Source: Chrysemys picta bellii
Taxonomy: Eukaryota > Chordata > Testudines > Emydidae
Length of the DNA: 64,000 nt
NCBI RefSeq assembly: GCF_011386835.1
Contig: NC_088801.1
Location: 20,322,824-20,386,823 of the forward strand
Direction: 5' to 3'
In this document: positions 45,140 to 57,388 of the stretch, one piece after another
Position numbering within the stretch: position 1 is the first letter of the stretch
Layout of the letters: every line of letters begins with the position of its first letter
Made by a program: the position numbers and the translations under genes
Notes under the pieces: model-generated
What the model was told of the DNA's origin: nothing
Databases searched by the model: none
What the model saw: only the letters and a program-made list of their open reading frames with translations

Positions 45140-47660
45140 CTGTCTGCGTCTGTCTGAGTTCACAGGCATTTTCACTTTTATCCATTGCAAAGATCTCTGT
45201 CTGCCCTGGTTCTCTGAACGTGATCCAAACTCAATTATGCCTCCTCACCATGGTATCAGGGTTGGATTTCAAAGCAGTAAGCTATTTGCTTTGTCCTTTA
45301 ATTTCTGGTGAGTGTGTGGTGATAGCCCGCTCTTCCTGTCAATGAGCCAGTTGGCTGGAATTTACCCCGGTGATCACATAATCCCCAACACAATCGCAAA
45401 TAAACATGGACCTGTAATTTTAACAAAAATACTCCTGGTTTCCCCCGTGTTCATCACGGCATGCAAGGAGTCTCCCCTTCCACTGGATGCCCTGAGCAAG
45501 TGTCCCTCTCAATTGCATTCCCTGCTTTCTTAGGACTGCTCCCTTGATGCATACCCAGGAATGCATTTTTCCCTGGGAATGCCTGTTGTCCCAAAGGGGG
45601 AGGACGATTGTCCTTGCCCTCTCTGTACTTACCCATAGACAGGGGAGCTCAGGGAAAAGAGGTGCCCCCAGTATGGTCAGTGGCTCAATGTCAAAATTTG
45701 GCCTTAAGCTAATTACTTCAGCTAAACTATTTCTCTAAATAGACCCTGCTTCCATGCCAGACCCATAACACTGCCAGATCACTATCTTGAAGATTTTCAG
45801 AGCTGCCCAGGGCATTTGGACATCCAGCTCCCATTAGGAGGCCAAAACCCTTAGGCGGCTTTGAAAATCTCAGCTGTGGTATATTTACATAACAGATGCT
45901 GGTTAAAGACAGAGGGCTGAATTCCGCTACAACTGGGCAACTCCTAGGAGGGTTGGTAGGTGTAACTCAGAGGCAAATTTTGACTCAAATTCAGCCTGAT
46001 TCCTAGAGTATAAATATTAAAAATTATCTGTCTTCTCAGTTGGTCAGGAGCATTTCTCCCAAGGAAATGCTCATAATTTCCAGAAGGATTGGGGCTTATT
46101 TTACTTTTTTAAAATATGGATAAGTTTTAGAAAAATATTGGCTGCATGTGGTGGCTCTCTGAGGGGAAGTTGTGGGCCAAAAATATTCTTTCAACTGATC
46201 ACATTAGAATAGTATATTCCATATAGCTATAAAAATGTATATTCCACAAGATGGCAGTAAGTTCCTGCTCTTAAAAATGTGTTTAACTTTATTTTAACCT
46301 TGTTCTAGGTAAAGTGTTTCATCAGTAAAATTTCTTCTGAACAAAGATTATATTTTCCCTCAAAAGCTGAACTATGGAGATAGATTTAAAAAAGAAAACA
46401 ATAAAAAACAAAGAACTGTAAAAATGGTGGACTAAACTTTAGTTTTAAAAGCAGTAACTTTAACTGATATTTTCTTAGTTCATTCTGACATACTGCAAGT
46501 ATTTCAGGTGTTATGCAGGGAGTGTTACTTGAAATTTCATGCAGTCATCAAGAACTAGTTGCCTGATTAATTGTCCATTCCTTCTTTTCTGAATTTTTGA
46601 AAATAAAGTCAGTAAGTCTGTTCTATCCTAACTCTTTTTTTCCTGTTTCTTCTGGCGTCTATCTTTTTCACTCCAGAAATCTAAGTGGTACAGTCAACTA
46701 CTGATTGAGACCAAGGGAAAGATATAAAAGTGATTTTTTTTCTTTTGTGCTATCAGCTCAGGAACACCTGGAATGTTGTAATTAGATTGTTTTATAAATA
46801 TTACATTACAGGACCATAAACATTTTAAAAAATCAGTTTGTAGAGACTTGTTTGTAAGAAGTATGTTTATAATTCCCCCCAAGAGTCTTTGAAGCTAATC
46901 TGGGAATAAATTAGAGTAAGGACAAACCATTTTACATCTCTCTGCAGTCAGAGTTTTCCATTAGTTAATGTTACATTTAAATGGGTAGTGATATAAATGA
47001 TTTTCTAATAACTTGCCATCCAAGATATTTTGTAATTTTTTGAAAATTGCATTTTATTGTCATCTCTGCTGTCTTGTACAAGTTTGCATTATACATGTTT
47101 ATAAAAGGAAAATGAAGGGAGGGAAAAAAAAACCTCTTCAAAAACACTTTTCTAGAAGCTTGGCAGCTAGGTAAAATCTTATTACTTTACCTTGCAGACA
47201 CTGCTTTGGATTCAGAAGGGAATGAATGCATAAAGACAGGCTGCATGGGGAGTTTTTAAAGTATGGAGTGGTACTGCTGATATCTATGAAAGTGATGACT
47301 CCTGCCCTGTTGTTGGGGATGGTTGTTTAGTTCTGCACACAACTGAGTAGGACATTTTTCTTGATTTCCACAATGAATTCCAGTCAGGCATAGACTAAAA
47401 GCACCATTCATTTAGATTAAAGATCCAGAAACTATCATGTTTGCAAGCATTTGTCACAGTTTAAGTAGCAGTGCATAAATGTCTTGCTGTTGGTATACAA
47501 TTTAATCCCTGCTGACAACAGCTCAATTTTTAAAGTTTCTTCCACATCATTTTTATTGTTTACATTGTTTTATAACCAGGCTACTAAAGTGTATGTAGAA
47601 CTCTGCTGCTCCAACAGGGTGGCACCTTCTTTAGCATATAGCAAAGTTGTAAGTCATTGG
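45140..47660. other. Stretch without recognised genes or repeats
   Basis: Mostly AT-rich, with poly-A or poly-T runs typical of intergenic DNA. Nothing recognised. Confidence 0.45.
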
Positions 47661-47664
47661 GGCT

Positions 47665-48110
47665 GTCACAGGAAGGTTTGCCATTGGGCTGTAGAGCCTG
47701 GGGCCAAGCCAGTCCTGATTACAGAATGAGCCACTCCTGCAGGGAATCAGACAAGAGTAGAAGGTGGCTGCAGTAAAGGGAAGCCTTGGAGGTTGTGGTA
47801 GGGAAGACCTTGACATCAGGGGTATTGCTCCAGTTAGGAGGAGCTGGGAGTAGCCTGCTAAGGCAGGAAGGACTCTGACTAGACCGGGGGAGTTTGGGTT
47901 GTCCCTGACAGGAGGGAAGATTTTTATGTTTAGTTATGAACTGAGTTAGTAAACCAGATCCTAAGGAGGGTGGTTGTAATTGGGCTGGAAAAACCTTGTG
48001 TGGAGTTTATTTGGATATCCAAGAAGGGAAACTTGAGGTGAGGGGCTGCATGCACAGCTGCTCTGAGGCTACCAGGGAGTGTTGTGAGGTGATCAGTCAT
48101 CTCCAAGGGT
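47665..48110. repeat. Possible degenerate LTR-type repeat
   Basis: Purine-rich sequence with GGGAGTTTGGGTTGTCCCTGACAGGAGGG and similar phrases, compositionally unlike its flanks and reminiscent of turtle LTR interiors such as 13152-13766. No termini or target duplication seen, so the call is tentative. Confidence 0.3.
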
Positions 48111-48441
48111 TCATCTACAAGATGAGTTCATACTCAAAACCATTTAAATGGTTCTCTTAATTTGTGATGACTCACCATGTTATACTTTGGATGAGCATTG
48201 AACATTTGCAGTGAAAGACCCAGGGATTTTTCTTTGTAGTGTTCTCTGTCAATATCCAAGTTGTGTGACTAGTTTAAGGCACGAGAAAGGCACATAGCCC
48301 GTTAAAGTAACTCTGTGTTAGCATTACCTGCTCCTATTAAGCAATATAGGCTTTTATGAGAATTTACCTTAAAATAAATATGACAGTATGAACAAAACTC
48401 TGCTGATAGTCAAAAGCATTAGTTGCAGTATCCTCCGAGAC

Positions 48442-48762
48442 CAGCGGTTCTCAACCAGAGTCCGGGACCCCCTGGTGGACCGCAAGCAGGTTTCAGGGGA
48501 TCCGCCAAAATAAACCAGACAGCAGGGCCAGCATTAGACTCGCTGGGGCCCAGGGCAGAAAGCTGAAGCTCAAACCCTGCCATCCAGGGCTGAAGCCAAA
48601 GCCTGAGCAACTTAGCTTCATGGGGCCCCGCTTGCTGCCCCCTAATGCCAGCCCTGGCTTTTAATCTACTGGATATGCATTTTGTGGTCTAGGCAGGCCT
48701 TGGAGTTTTTATAGCATGTTGGGGGAAGGGGGGCTCAGAAAGAAAAAGGTTGAGAACCCCTG
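48442..48762. mobile_element. hAT element with internal CAGGGCCAGC repeat
   Basis: Left end CAGCGGTTCTCAACCAGAG, right end AGGTTGAGAACCCCTG. Flanks TCCGAGAC and CCCTAGAC (48434-48441, 48763-48770) are a degraded 8-bp duplication. At 48522-48658 a second palindromic unit with ends CAGGGCCAGCATTAG and CTAATGCCAGCCCTG is embedded. Non-coding. Confidence 0.7.
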
Positions 48763-49888
48763 CCCTAGACCCAACCTCAACTACCAACGGGGGAATTTTT
48801 GTGGCCACTCAGTGGATATTGCCCAATCCTCGAAATAGTGGTGTAATAGGCATAGGAAGGAGGAATTGTCTTTTGGGACTGGAGAAGCCTGGAGATGAAC
48901 TCATGGGATTGGAAGTCTGCCTTAGGGGGGAAATATTGGTGTATCTGGGTCTGACCTTTGAAGACCAGGACTAACAGGCTTTTCCAGAGCTGTTTATGGG
49001 ATTCAATTCACAACTGTGCAGAGTATAGCTTCTTTAGACAATGCTACCAGTCCTTTCCCATTCCTTTCCATAGCCAGTAAATGCAGCCAATTCTTCTCAC
49101 TACACAATAAAAGGAGAATGTATTGAATAAACATCACATCCACAAAGTTCAAGCAAAGTTTCAAGCTTATGAAAACAGAATCCGTCCCATGTGACACATT
49201 TAAACGGTGCCACTGCGAGAAAGCACAATAGTTTATCAAGGCCTCCATGAAGTGCCTTCCCTTGAGTGAACAGCAGTTTAGTAGAAATGTAGTGTGAATA
49301 AATAGTGGCATCAGATAGATGAATAGCAGTGACAGAAAGAACAGAGGTGAGATTGGAATTTGGTAGCAGGTGCTGGGAACCTGACAGCAAAAAGACCAAC
49401 AAGAGCGGGAGTTACTGTATGTAAATCCCTTATCTGCAGTGCTTTATAACATTGCTACAGTAATTAATGTCCAGGATGAAAAATTATCTAAAAATCCTGA
49501 AAATGGAAAGTGAATGTTATATTTGACTTCTGCTTTCACACATTCCGAAGTGAATATATCAGAAGAGAACTAATTGTATTCTGAAGTTTAAAAAACTACC
49601 TGTTCTGTACACCATCTGTTACACATTGCTGATAGAGTAATTATTTCTAAGTTTCCCCTTATTTGTTTTTTTGACGCTCTGTTTTGTTGTAAGCATGATC
49701 GCACTATAACTTATTTGAATTGGAACATAAAGAAGTTCCAGAAATGTGGCATTGTTTTGCTTCAGTAAACTTGTGTTGTAAATGTTGTCAAAATTTAGCG
49801 GGGAGGTGATATTCTGAAAATATTCCGTAACAATCCTGAATTACATTCCCAAAAATGATATATGAGAGGAGGGGTGGGGGGGAAGTTA

Positions 49889-51122
49889 GGGCTAGATTCA
49901 CAAAAGGATGTGCCCAAAATGGCAGTTGGACACCTAAATCCCAGAACTGGGCCCTGCTGGGATTCCCAAAGCCTTTGCTCAGCTGCCACCAAATCCTGTA
50001 GATGACCAAAAACTCACTCGGTGTCCAAATTTTTGCACTAAAAGTTTCCTGGGCACCTGTTTCTGCCTCTGCACATATACACTGCGGCTCATGCTAGGAA
50101 CCCAGACTCCTAAGCCCCAGGGTGATGCACAAACTGGGGGAAGATAGGAGTTCCTCCACCTATCTCACCTGCCGGGCCCAATATGGTAAACATGCTCAGA
50201 CCTCACCTACCAGATCTGGCGCCTATAGATGGGCTGCATAAAACAGCCAGGGGGAAGTTCTTCCTCATGACTTTTAGCCCCATGGTTAGGGCACTCAGCT
50301 GGGATGTGGGAGTCGTCTGGTTCAAGTGCACTCTCGGTCTGATGAGAAGAAGGGATTTGAACAGAGATTTGCCACCTCTCAGGTGAGTGCTCTAGCGACC
50401 TGATTATGGAATATTCTGATGTGGGAATCCCTTAATCTCTCCTGTTGAAGTTTATTCCACTGTGAATAAATAATGAAAGAATCGTTGGGCCAGAGAGAGA
50501 GCCTGAGAATTACTCTGTAGCTGGTGGTTGGAGCACTCACCTGGGAGACCCAGGATCCTGTCTCCCTGCTCCACTGACTTTTAAAAACTATTTATCCACA
50601 GTGTAACAGCTTCAACACGAGAGTCTGGGGGAGCTCTGCATGAAAGTATCCCAGTGCTCAATGTTTAGGGCACTCGCCTGAGAGGTGGTAGATCCCTGTT
50701 TAAATCCCTTCTCTCCCTCAGATGGAGAGGGGAGACATGAACTCGCCCACATCCAAGGTAAGTGCCTAACTATGGGGCTAAAACTTATGAGGGAGCTGCT
50801 ATTCCTTCTCCCGCAAAAACAGCCTCGGCGCCTAACCCCAAAGAAGGGTTTGGAGCTGAGAATCTCAAGCAGAAGAAGGCACCTCCCTGCACCCCAGAAT
50901 TAGATGCCTATCTCTGGAAGAGGGGCAATGCTTAGGACACAACCCTCGCCTTGGCATTTCCAGTTGCTAAGGAGCTGATTAGCAGCCTGACTTTTGTGAA
51001 TCTCATTTGAGGTGTCTATCTCTTCCCATTCATTGCACAGGCACCAGACTCTGGCTTTGTGATTCTAGGTGCCTAAAAGTTGGGTGTGGTGACACTCAGC
51101 ATTCCTTTGTGAATCTAGACCT
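49889..51122. mobile_element. 1.2-kb TIR element with repeated tRNA-like modules
   Basis: Inverted termini GGGCTAGATTCACAAAAGGA (left) and, inverted, GGTCTAGATTCACAAAGGA (right). Internally three diverged modules carry a GGTTAGGGCACTC(A/G)-type A-box-like phrase with a downstream GGTTCAA- or CTGTTTAAATCC-like B-box phrase, near 50282-50335, 50522-50575 and 50664-50708; the second is weaker. No transposase. Target duplication not clear, superfamily undetermined. Confidence 0.65.
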
Positions 51123-51124
51123 CA

Positions 51125-52340
51125 ATATTTTATTCAGGGACAATGGAGAACATTCATTACTATTTTTTTGAAGAAAATCTTATCCTTCTTTCAAAAACTT
51201 AGTTTGTTTAAAACTGAAACTCTGATTCCTTCAAAGGTCACTTTAGATCTAAACTTGCTAATATGAAAGATGCTGGAAGTTAATTTAATATTCCAATATA
51301 GTATTTTTTTTTAAATCATCTAACACATATATTGTAAGTATGAGCACAGCTCTTTCAAATGAAAGTCAAGATCATTTGATGTCCTTTTTGTTAAATCTGA
51401 TTGCATATACTTTAGAAATAACAGTGATGCAGACCTTCTTTCCTGTTCATGTGAGCTGCAGAAGATGCTACCTAGCCTAGCACACAATGGTGTCTTGCAT
51501 TGCACTGCCCCCGATGATAAAGGGAACAGTTTCAGGTGAAGTCAAGAGAAATTCTGGGACAGGCAGGGAAATAGTATCCCCCCCAATAAATGATTTGTAA
51601 TTTATCCATAGACATATGTAGTATTTCTTTCCTTAACAAGTGTAGCCAACTATTGAAGTGGAAGGGTCTGGCCCTTGGGCTCACGTCACTGTTAGTCTAC
51701 CACTGTGATTTCTCAGTAAATAGCTAACCGTGCCTATAAGATTAAGTGACAAATTCACATCAGCACCCAAAACGCTCTAATCAATAGCACTAATCCATCA
51801 AAGATTACAACAAGGAATCGTTTGTGTTTCTGTTCCTTCATCTGGGATTAAATGTAGACTGAAATGGAAAAGAAACCTCAAAAAAATATCCTAGGACAAG
51901 AAAACTACCCTTTAACATTTTAAAAATACTCTGGAAAGAATCATGCTTTGGTGCATCTGCTGGTGTAAATAAGATTTCCTTCCAAAAGCAACTGAAATAT
52001 AACACAACTTCTGCCAAATTGAAGAAATGTAAGAGATACATAAAATGAAAACTCAACATAGAGGCAGCCACCCAGACAACTTCACAAACAAGAGGTTCAG
52101 CTCACCTTATTCTGAGAACAGTTAATTTGCCAAAATGGCAGCTGCTCTTGAGAATGGAAGATAACAGCTAAATTAAAGTCAAGGGAAATGGCTATTCAGA
52201 GTGTTGGGCTTTATTAAAAGTCAATTAAAGTCAATGGGAGTCTTTCCACTGACCACAATGGGATCTGGATTTGGTCCTTAATGCAGCAAGTTGGAGATTT
52301 ACAGCCCAGCCTGACGTATGGCTCCCAGTGGCAACAGTTT
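51125..52340. other. Stretch without recognised genes or repeats
   Basis: AT-rich. A TCAATTAAAGTCAATGGGAGTC phrase at 52218-52239 is probably a foldback-repeat relic. Nothing else recognised. Confidence 0.45.
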
Positions 52341-52343
52341 ATG

Positions 52344-52443
52344 GACTGTTGGCCTGATCCTGCAAGCACCTGCACATGTGAATAGTCCCATGGAAGCCAA
52401 CAGGACTTCCCTTGTGCATAAGAGTTTGTGGGATCAGGGCCTG
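52344..52443. repeat. Foldback interspersed repeat (GGCCTGATCCTGCAA type)
   Basis: GGCCTGATCCTGCAAGC at the left is mirrored by TGTGGGATCAGGGCC at the right, around AATAGTCCCATGGAAGCCAACAGGAC. This short palindromic unit is a typical turtle/archosaur repeat; others lie near 28843, 61730 and 62440. Confidence 0.6.
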
Positions 52444-52444
52444 T

Positions 52445-53450
52445 TTTGATAAGACCCGAGAACGTTATTAACGTAATGTTTATGTTCTAAATAACTCTGA
52501 CCATTAGTACATGAGACCTGTTAGACAATGTTGATACTTTCCTGGATACTGATTGAAATGTGTTTGTTGGATTTTTGGTGTTTGTTTTGGGTTTTTTGTT
52601 TTCTATGTCCTGTTGTACTATTTGGTGTTTTTTTTTTTAATTTAAAAAATAGTAAGAAACGTAACTTTCTACAAACATAAAAATGTTTAAAAAAAAATAG
52701 ACGAGTCTTTCCATTGACTCCTGTTGTCATTGGAACAAGGCCATAGGGAGCTGGTACCTTCCTTTACTACAAAATATAGATCTCTAAGGAACGCTACAAT
52801 CATTTACTTTAACTTTAAGGCTGTTTGAGACTTGTTTTCTTGGCTGCAGAAGGTGTCAGTAGTAGTGCGTAATTTCAACAGTGAAAACTAATTTCATGTA
52901 AATGTTGTTGTTCTGTTCCATCAGTGATGAAATTTTCATCCAGTCACTCCCTCTTTCCTATCCATTAGGTTATCTTCTCTTTACAACTAATTTTCTGGAC
53001 TTTCACACCCACAACATTTAAGAGAGATACTATAAAATGCTATGGTATTTCATTTAGCCTTTGATAACTCCCCTGGGTTGTGAGAGAGTGAAAATTACTT
53101 AAAAACAAAACAACCCCCTGAGGCTAACTTAGAAAATGTTGACTAAGTGCTGAATCTGAGGAGGATCAAAGTTTAGTAGGCCTGAGCCACAGCCTTTCTG
53201 TGACCCCCCTGGGCATTCCTTACTTCACTGCTTTTGAACATTTTGTAATTCATAGATAGTGTCTGTGTCAGGCAGTTACAGGTTTTTATGATACAAAAGA
53301 ACAATATCTCCCAAGGATTTCCAATTACGGCATAGCAATGGAAACAGGGTAGAGACAAAGATGAGATTGGATATCTTTTTTAAAAGATATGCTTTAATCC
53401 AGCTTCTGAGAGAAATTCTATGTATTCCTGTATATGTGGGGGGAGGGGAC
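52445..53450. other. Stretch without recognised genes or repeats
   Basis: AT-rich with T-rich tracts at 52560-52640. Nothing recognised. Confidence 0.45.
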
Positions 53451-53454
53451 AGGT

Positions 53455-53790
53455 TGGATGGTCATGTTGCTCCTAGTTCTTGTATTATGGGAATAAGTAA
53501 ATAACTTTTCCTTATCTACTTTCTCCACATCACTCATAGGTTTTATATACCTCTATCATATCCCCCCATTAGTCTCCTCTTTTCCAAGCTGAAAAGTCCT
53601 AGCTTCTTTCATCTCTCCTCATATGGGACCCGTTCCAAACCCTTAATCATTTTAGTTGCCCTTCTCTGAACCTTTTCTAGTGCCAGCACTAGCATCCTCA
53701 GCCATGAAGAATGAAGCAAAGAATCCATTTAGTTTCTCCGCAAATGGATTGTCAAAGGCTTTCTGGAAATCTAAGTCTAAATCTACATCT
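53455..53790 (-). mobile_element. CR1/L2-like LINE fragments, rearranged
   Basis: At 53500-53690 the minus strand reads like 61110-61250 of the LINE at 58095-61712 (CAGAGAAGGGCAACTAAAATG, CATATGAGGAGAGATG, CTTTTCAGCTTGGAAAAGAG). At 53695-53785 it encodes LDFQKAFDN next to EKLNGFFASFFMAED, two RT-ORF pieces that are far apart and in the other order in the intact LINE. The copy is therefore internally deleted or rearranged. Confidence 0.7.
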
Positions 53791-54480
53791 ATTCAGGCCT
53801 TAACTACCCTTATAGTTAGAATGTTCTTCATAATATCTAACCTAAATTTCCCTTACTGCAGATTAAGCCCACTACTTCTTGTCCTACCTTTGGCGGCCAT
53901 GGAGAGCAAGGCCCTCTTTTTATAACAGCCTTTAACATATTTGAAGACTATTTGGTCCCCATTAGTCATCTTTTTTCAAGACTAAACATGCCCAGTTTTT
54001 TTAAGTTTTCTTCATAGGTCAAAATGTTCTAAACTTTTTATCATTTTTGTTGCTCTCCTCTGGACTCTCTCCAATTTATCCACATCTTTCCTGAAGTATG
54101 GTGCCCAGAACTGGACACAGTGCTCCATCTGAGGCCTCACCAGTGCTGAGTAAAGGACAATTCTCTCTCGAGTCTTGCATACAACATTCCTGTTAATACA
54201 GCCCAGCATATTAGCCTTTTTTGCAACTGCTTCATGTTAACTCGTATTCAATTTGTGATCCAGTGATTCCCCATTTTGTAGTTGTGCATCTGATTGTTCC
54301 CTTTTAAGTGCTGTACTTTGCATGTCTTTATTGAATTTCATCTCGTTGATTTCAAAACAATTCTCCAATTTTTCAAGATCATTTTGCATTCTAAACCTAT
54401 CCTCCAAAATTCTAGCAACCCCTCCCATCTTGGTGTTCTCCACAAATGTTATAAGCATATTCTCCACTCCATTACCCAAG
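53790..54480 (-). mobile_element. Older CR1 LINE fragment (RT end)
   Basis: The minus strand encodes [35 protein letters not shown] and, further upstream, VENTKMGGVARILEDR, corresponding to the FADDTKLGG region of CR1 RT with the aspartates mutated. Several frame breaks. The 3' UTR and ATTCTATG-type tail are absent. Confidence 0.8.
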
Positions 54481-54535
54481 TCAGGAGGTCAGACCAGATG
54501 TTCTAATGGTCCCTTCTGTCCTTACACACTGTGAA
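54481..54535 (+). mobile_element. CR1 3'-end fragment, plus orientation
   Basis: GGTCAGACCAGATGTTC followed by TGGTCCCTTCTGTCC matches the terminal CR1 3' UTR in forward orientation, abutting a minus-strand CR1 fragment. The octamer tail is eroded (ACACACTGTGAAAC). Confidence 0.6.
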
Positions 54536-54539
54536 ACAA

Positions 54540-55400
54540 ATTCATATTTGGGATAGCTGCTGAAGTCAATAGACGTATTCCAAGAATTAATCTGACCCCT
54601 TTTCTTTTTCAAGAATTAAGAAAAGAATTTGGGCTTGCCTATGATATATCCTGGATTAAAGTAGCAATAAAGTACATTGACAGATAATACCAATCCTCTA
54701 TTTGTTGATGCACTGGGGTAAAATTCTAATAACCTGTTTTATTAAATAGATTATTAATTTTTGATCACTTTGAATTTGATTACACATGCATCAGCTTCCA
54801 TTTATCAACAAGATAATATTTGGCAACACATAACTTTTGCTTTTCCAGAGCTCTTATATCAGAGCTCTTGCTAACTAGAAAAACTCCACACTTACATATC
54901 GACGCTCAAGTCTGTCATTTCAGGATGGAAAAAAAAAATCTCTGCAAAATTAACAGATCTTGTCCCAGGTTTTGGTCCATTCATACCATCTGACAGGTTA
55001 TGGCTACAGTTTCTTCTGGTAACTCTCCAGCAGTTTGGGCTTCCCAAATATATATTCCATTTTATGTATTTTACTCTTAAATTTGCAGGGAGTAGTAGCA
55101 AGTGGTACTTAGTCTTTCATCACTGGTTGGGTGGCAGAACACAGGTAAAGGAAAACAAAGATTTTTTTTATACATTTACTGTCATTTATACACTGTCATT
55201 TGGTTACCTTTAACTTTTTTGTCTCGACAAGAAAGTGAATTCTGTCCTTTTAAAATGTTAACATTATGAATCTGAATTTTTTTTAAATATCTGGACTGAC
55301 TCATTCCAAGGGCATTCAATATGCTCTATCCACACAGCTCTGCCTCAGTGTGAAGATCCTTTAATTGAAACCTGAATTCCATTGAGTCACATTAAATTCA
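54540..55400. other. Stretch without recognised genes or repeats
   Basis: AT-rich. Nothing recognised on either strand. Confidence 0.45.
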
Positions 55401-55404
55401 TATA

Positions 55405-57388
55405 ACTACATAGACACATAGGCTCACAGACTTTAAGGTCAGAAGGGACCATTATGATCATCTAGTCTGACCTCCCGCATGACGCAGGCCACAAAGCCGT
55501 CCCAACCCTTTCCCTTGACTCTGCTGTTGAAGTCCCCAAATCCTGTGGTTTAGAGACTTCAATTAGCAGAGAATCCTCCAGCTAGCGACCCCCGCCCCAT
55601 GCTGCGGAGGAAGGCGAAAAACCTCCAGGGCCTCTGCCAATCTACCCTGGAGGAAAATTCCTTCCCGACCCCAAATATGGCGATCAGTAGAACCCCGAGC
55701 ATGTAGGCAAGATTCTCCAGCTAAACCCTCATTGGTCATTATACTATTTACCAGCTATGGCACGCTATTCCTTTGACTAAAATCATGTTCCCATTAAACC
55801 ATCCCCTCCATGAACTTATCTAGCTTAATCTTAAACCCAGACAGGTCCTTCACCCCCACCGTTTCCCTTAGAAGGCTGTTCCAATATTTCACCCCTCTGA
55901 CGGTCAGAAACCTTCATCTAATTTCAAGCCTAAACTTCCCCACGACCAGTTTATATCCATTCGTTCTCGTGTCCACATTAGTACTGAGCTGGAATAATTC
56001 CTCTCCCTCCCTGGTATTTATCCCTCTGATATATTTAAAGAGAGCAATCATATCCCCCCTCAGCCTTCATTTGGTCAGGTTAAACAACCCGAGCTCCTCG
56101 AGTCTCCTTTCATACGACAGGTTTTCCATTCCTCTGATCATCCTAGTGGCCCTTCTCTGTACCCGTTCCAGTTTGAGTTCATCTTTTTTAAACATGGGAG
56201 ACCAGAACTGCACACAGTACTCCAAATGAAGTCTCACCAGTGCCTTGTACAACGGAAGCAGCACCTCCTTATCCCTACTAGATATACCTCTCCTAATGCA
56301 TCCCAAGACCGCATTGGCTTTTTTCACCGCCACGTCACATTGTCGACTCATAGTCATCCTGCGGTCTACCAGGACCCCGAGGTCTTTCTCCTCCTCCGTT
56401 ACTTCTAACTGATGCGTCCCCAGCTTGTAACTAAAATTGTTGTTAGTCATCCCTAAATGCATCACCTTACACTTTTCACTATTAAATTTCATCCTATTTC
56501 TGTTACTCCAATTCACAAAGTCATTCAAGTCTCCCTGCAGAATATCCCGATCCTTCTCTGAACTGGCAATACCTCCCAGCTTTGTGTCATCTGCAAACTT
56601 TATCAGCCCACTCCTACAGTTGGTTCCGCGGTCAGTAATAAATAGATTAAATAAAATGAGTCCCAAAACCGAACCTTGAGGAACTCCACTGGTGACCTCC
56701 CTCCAACCTGATAGTTCACCCTTCAATACTACCCGCTGCAGTCTCCCCATTAACCAGTTCCTTATCCACCTCTGGATTTTCATATCGATGCCCATCTTCT
56801 CCAACTTAACCAATAATTGCTCGTGCGGTACCGTATCAAATGCTTTACTGAAATCAAGGTTTATTAGGTCCACGGCATTTCCCTTATCTAATAAGTCTGT
56901 TACTTTCTCAAAGAAGGAGATCAGATTGGTTTGGCACGATCTGCCTTTGGTAAAACCATGTTGTAATTTGTCGCAATTGCCATTGACCTCAAGGTCCTTA
57001 ACTACTTTCTCCTTCAGAATTTTCTCCAGGACCTTGCACACTACAGATGTTAAACTGACAGGCCTGTAGTTACCCGGGTCACTTTTTTTCCCTTTCTTGA
57101 AAATAGGAACCACATTAGCTATTCTCCATTCCAACGGTACCACCCCCGAGTTTAAAGATTCATTAAAAATTATCGCTAAGGGGCCTGCTATTTCTCGCGC
57201 CAATTCCTTCAATATTCTCGGATGAAGATCATCCGGTCCGCCCGACTTAGTCCCGTTAAGGTGTTCAAGTTTGGTTTCTACCTCGGATACGGTAATCCCC
57301 CCTCCTGTATCCCCCTCTGTCACGCTGCTAATATTCCTAATCCCTTCATTGGCCTCATTGAACACCAAAATATTCTGAAAGAAAGTTG
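55405..57388 (-). mobile_element. CR1 LINE, 2 kb, most of the reverse transcriptase domain
   Basis: A minus-strand frame at 57368-56067 stays open for 433 residues of non-LTR reverse transcriptase: NYRPVSLTS (100-108), LDFSKAFD (171-178), GVPQGSVLG (228-236), the FADD catalytic box (258-261) and [15 protein letters not shown] near the end. Coding homology continues in another frame below 56067, so there is at least one frameshift. The 3' end at about 55405 has CTCACAGACTTTAAGG-type sequence, the CR1 terminal region. 5'-truncated, hence immobile. It lies beside a piggyBac-like MITE. Confidence 0.93.
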
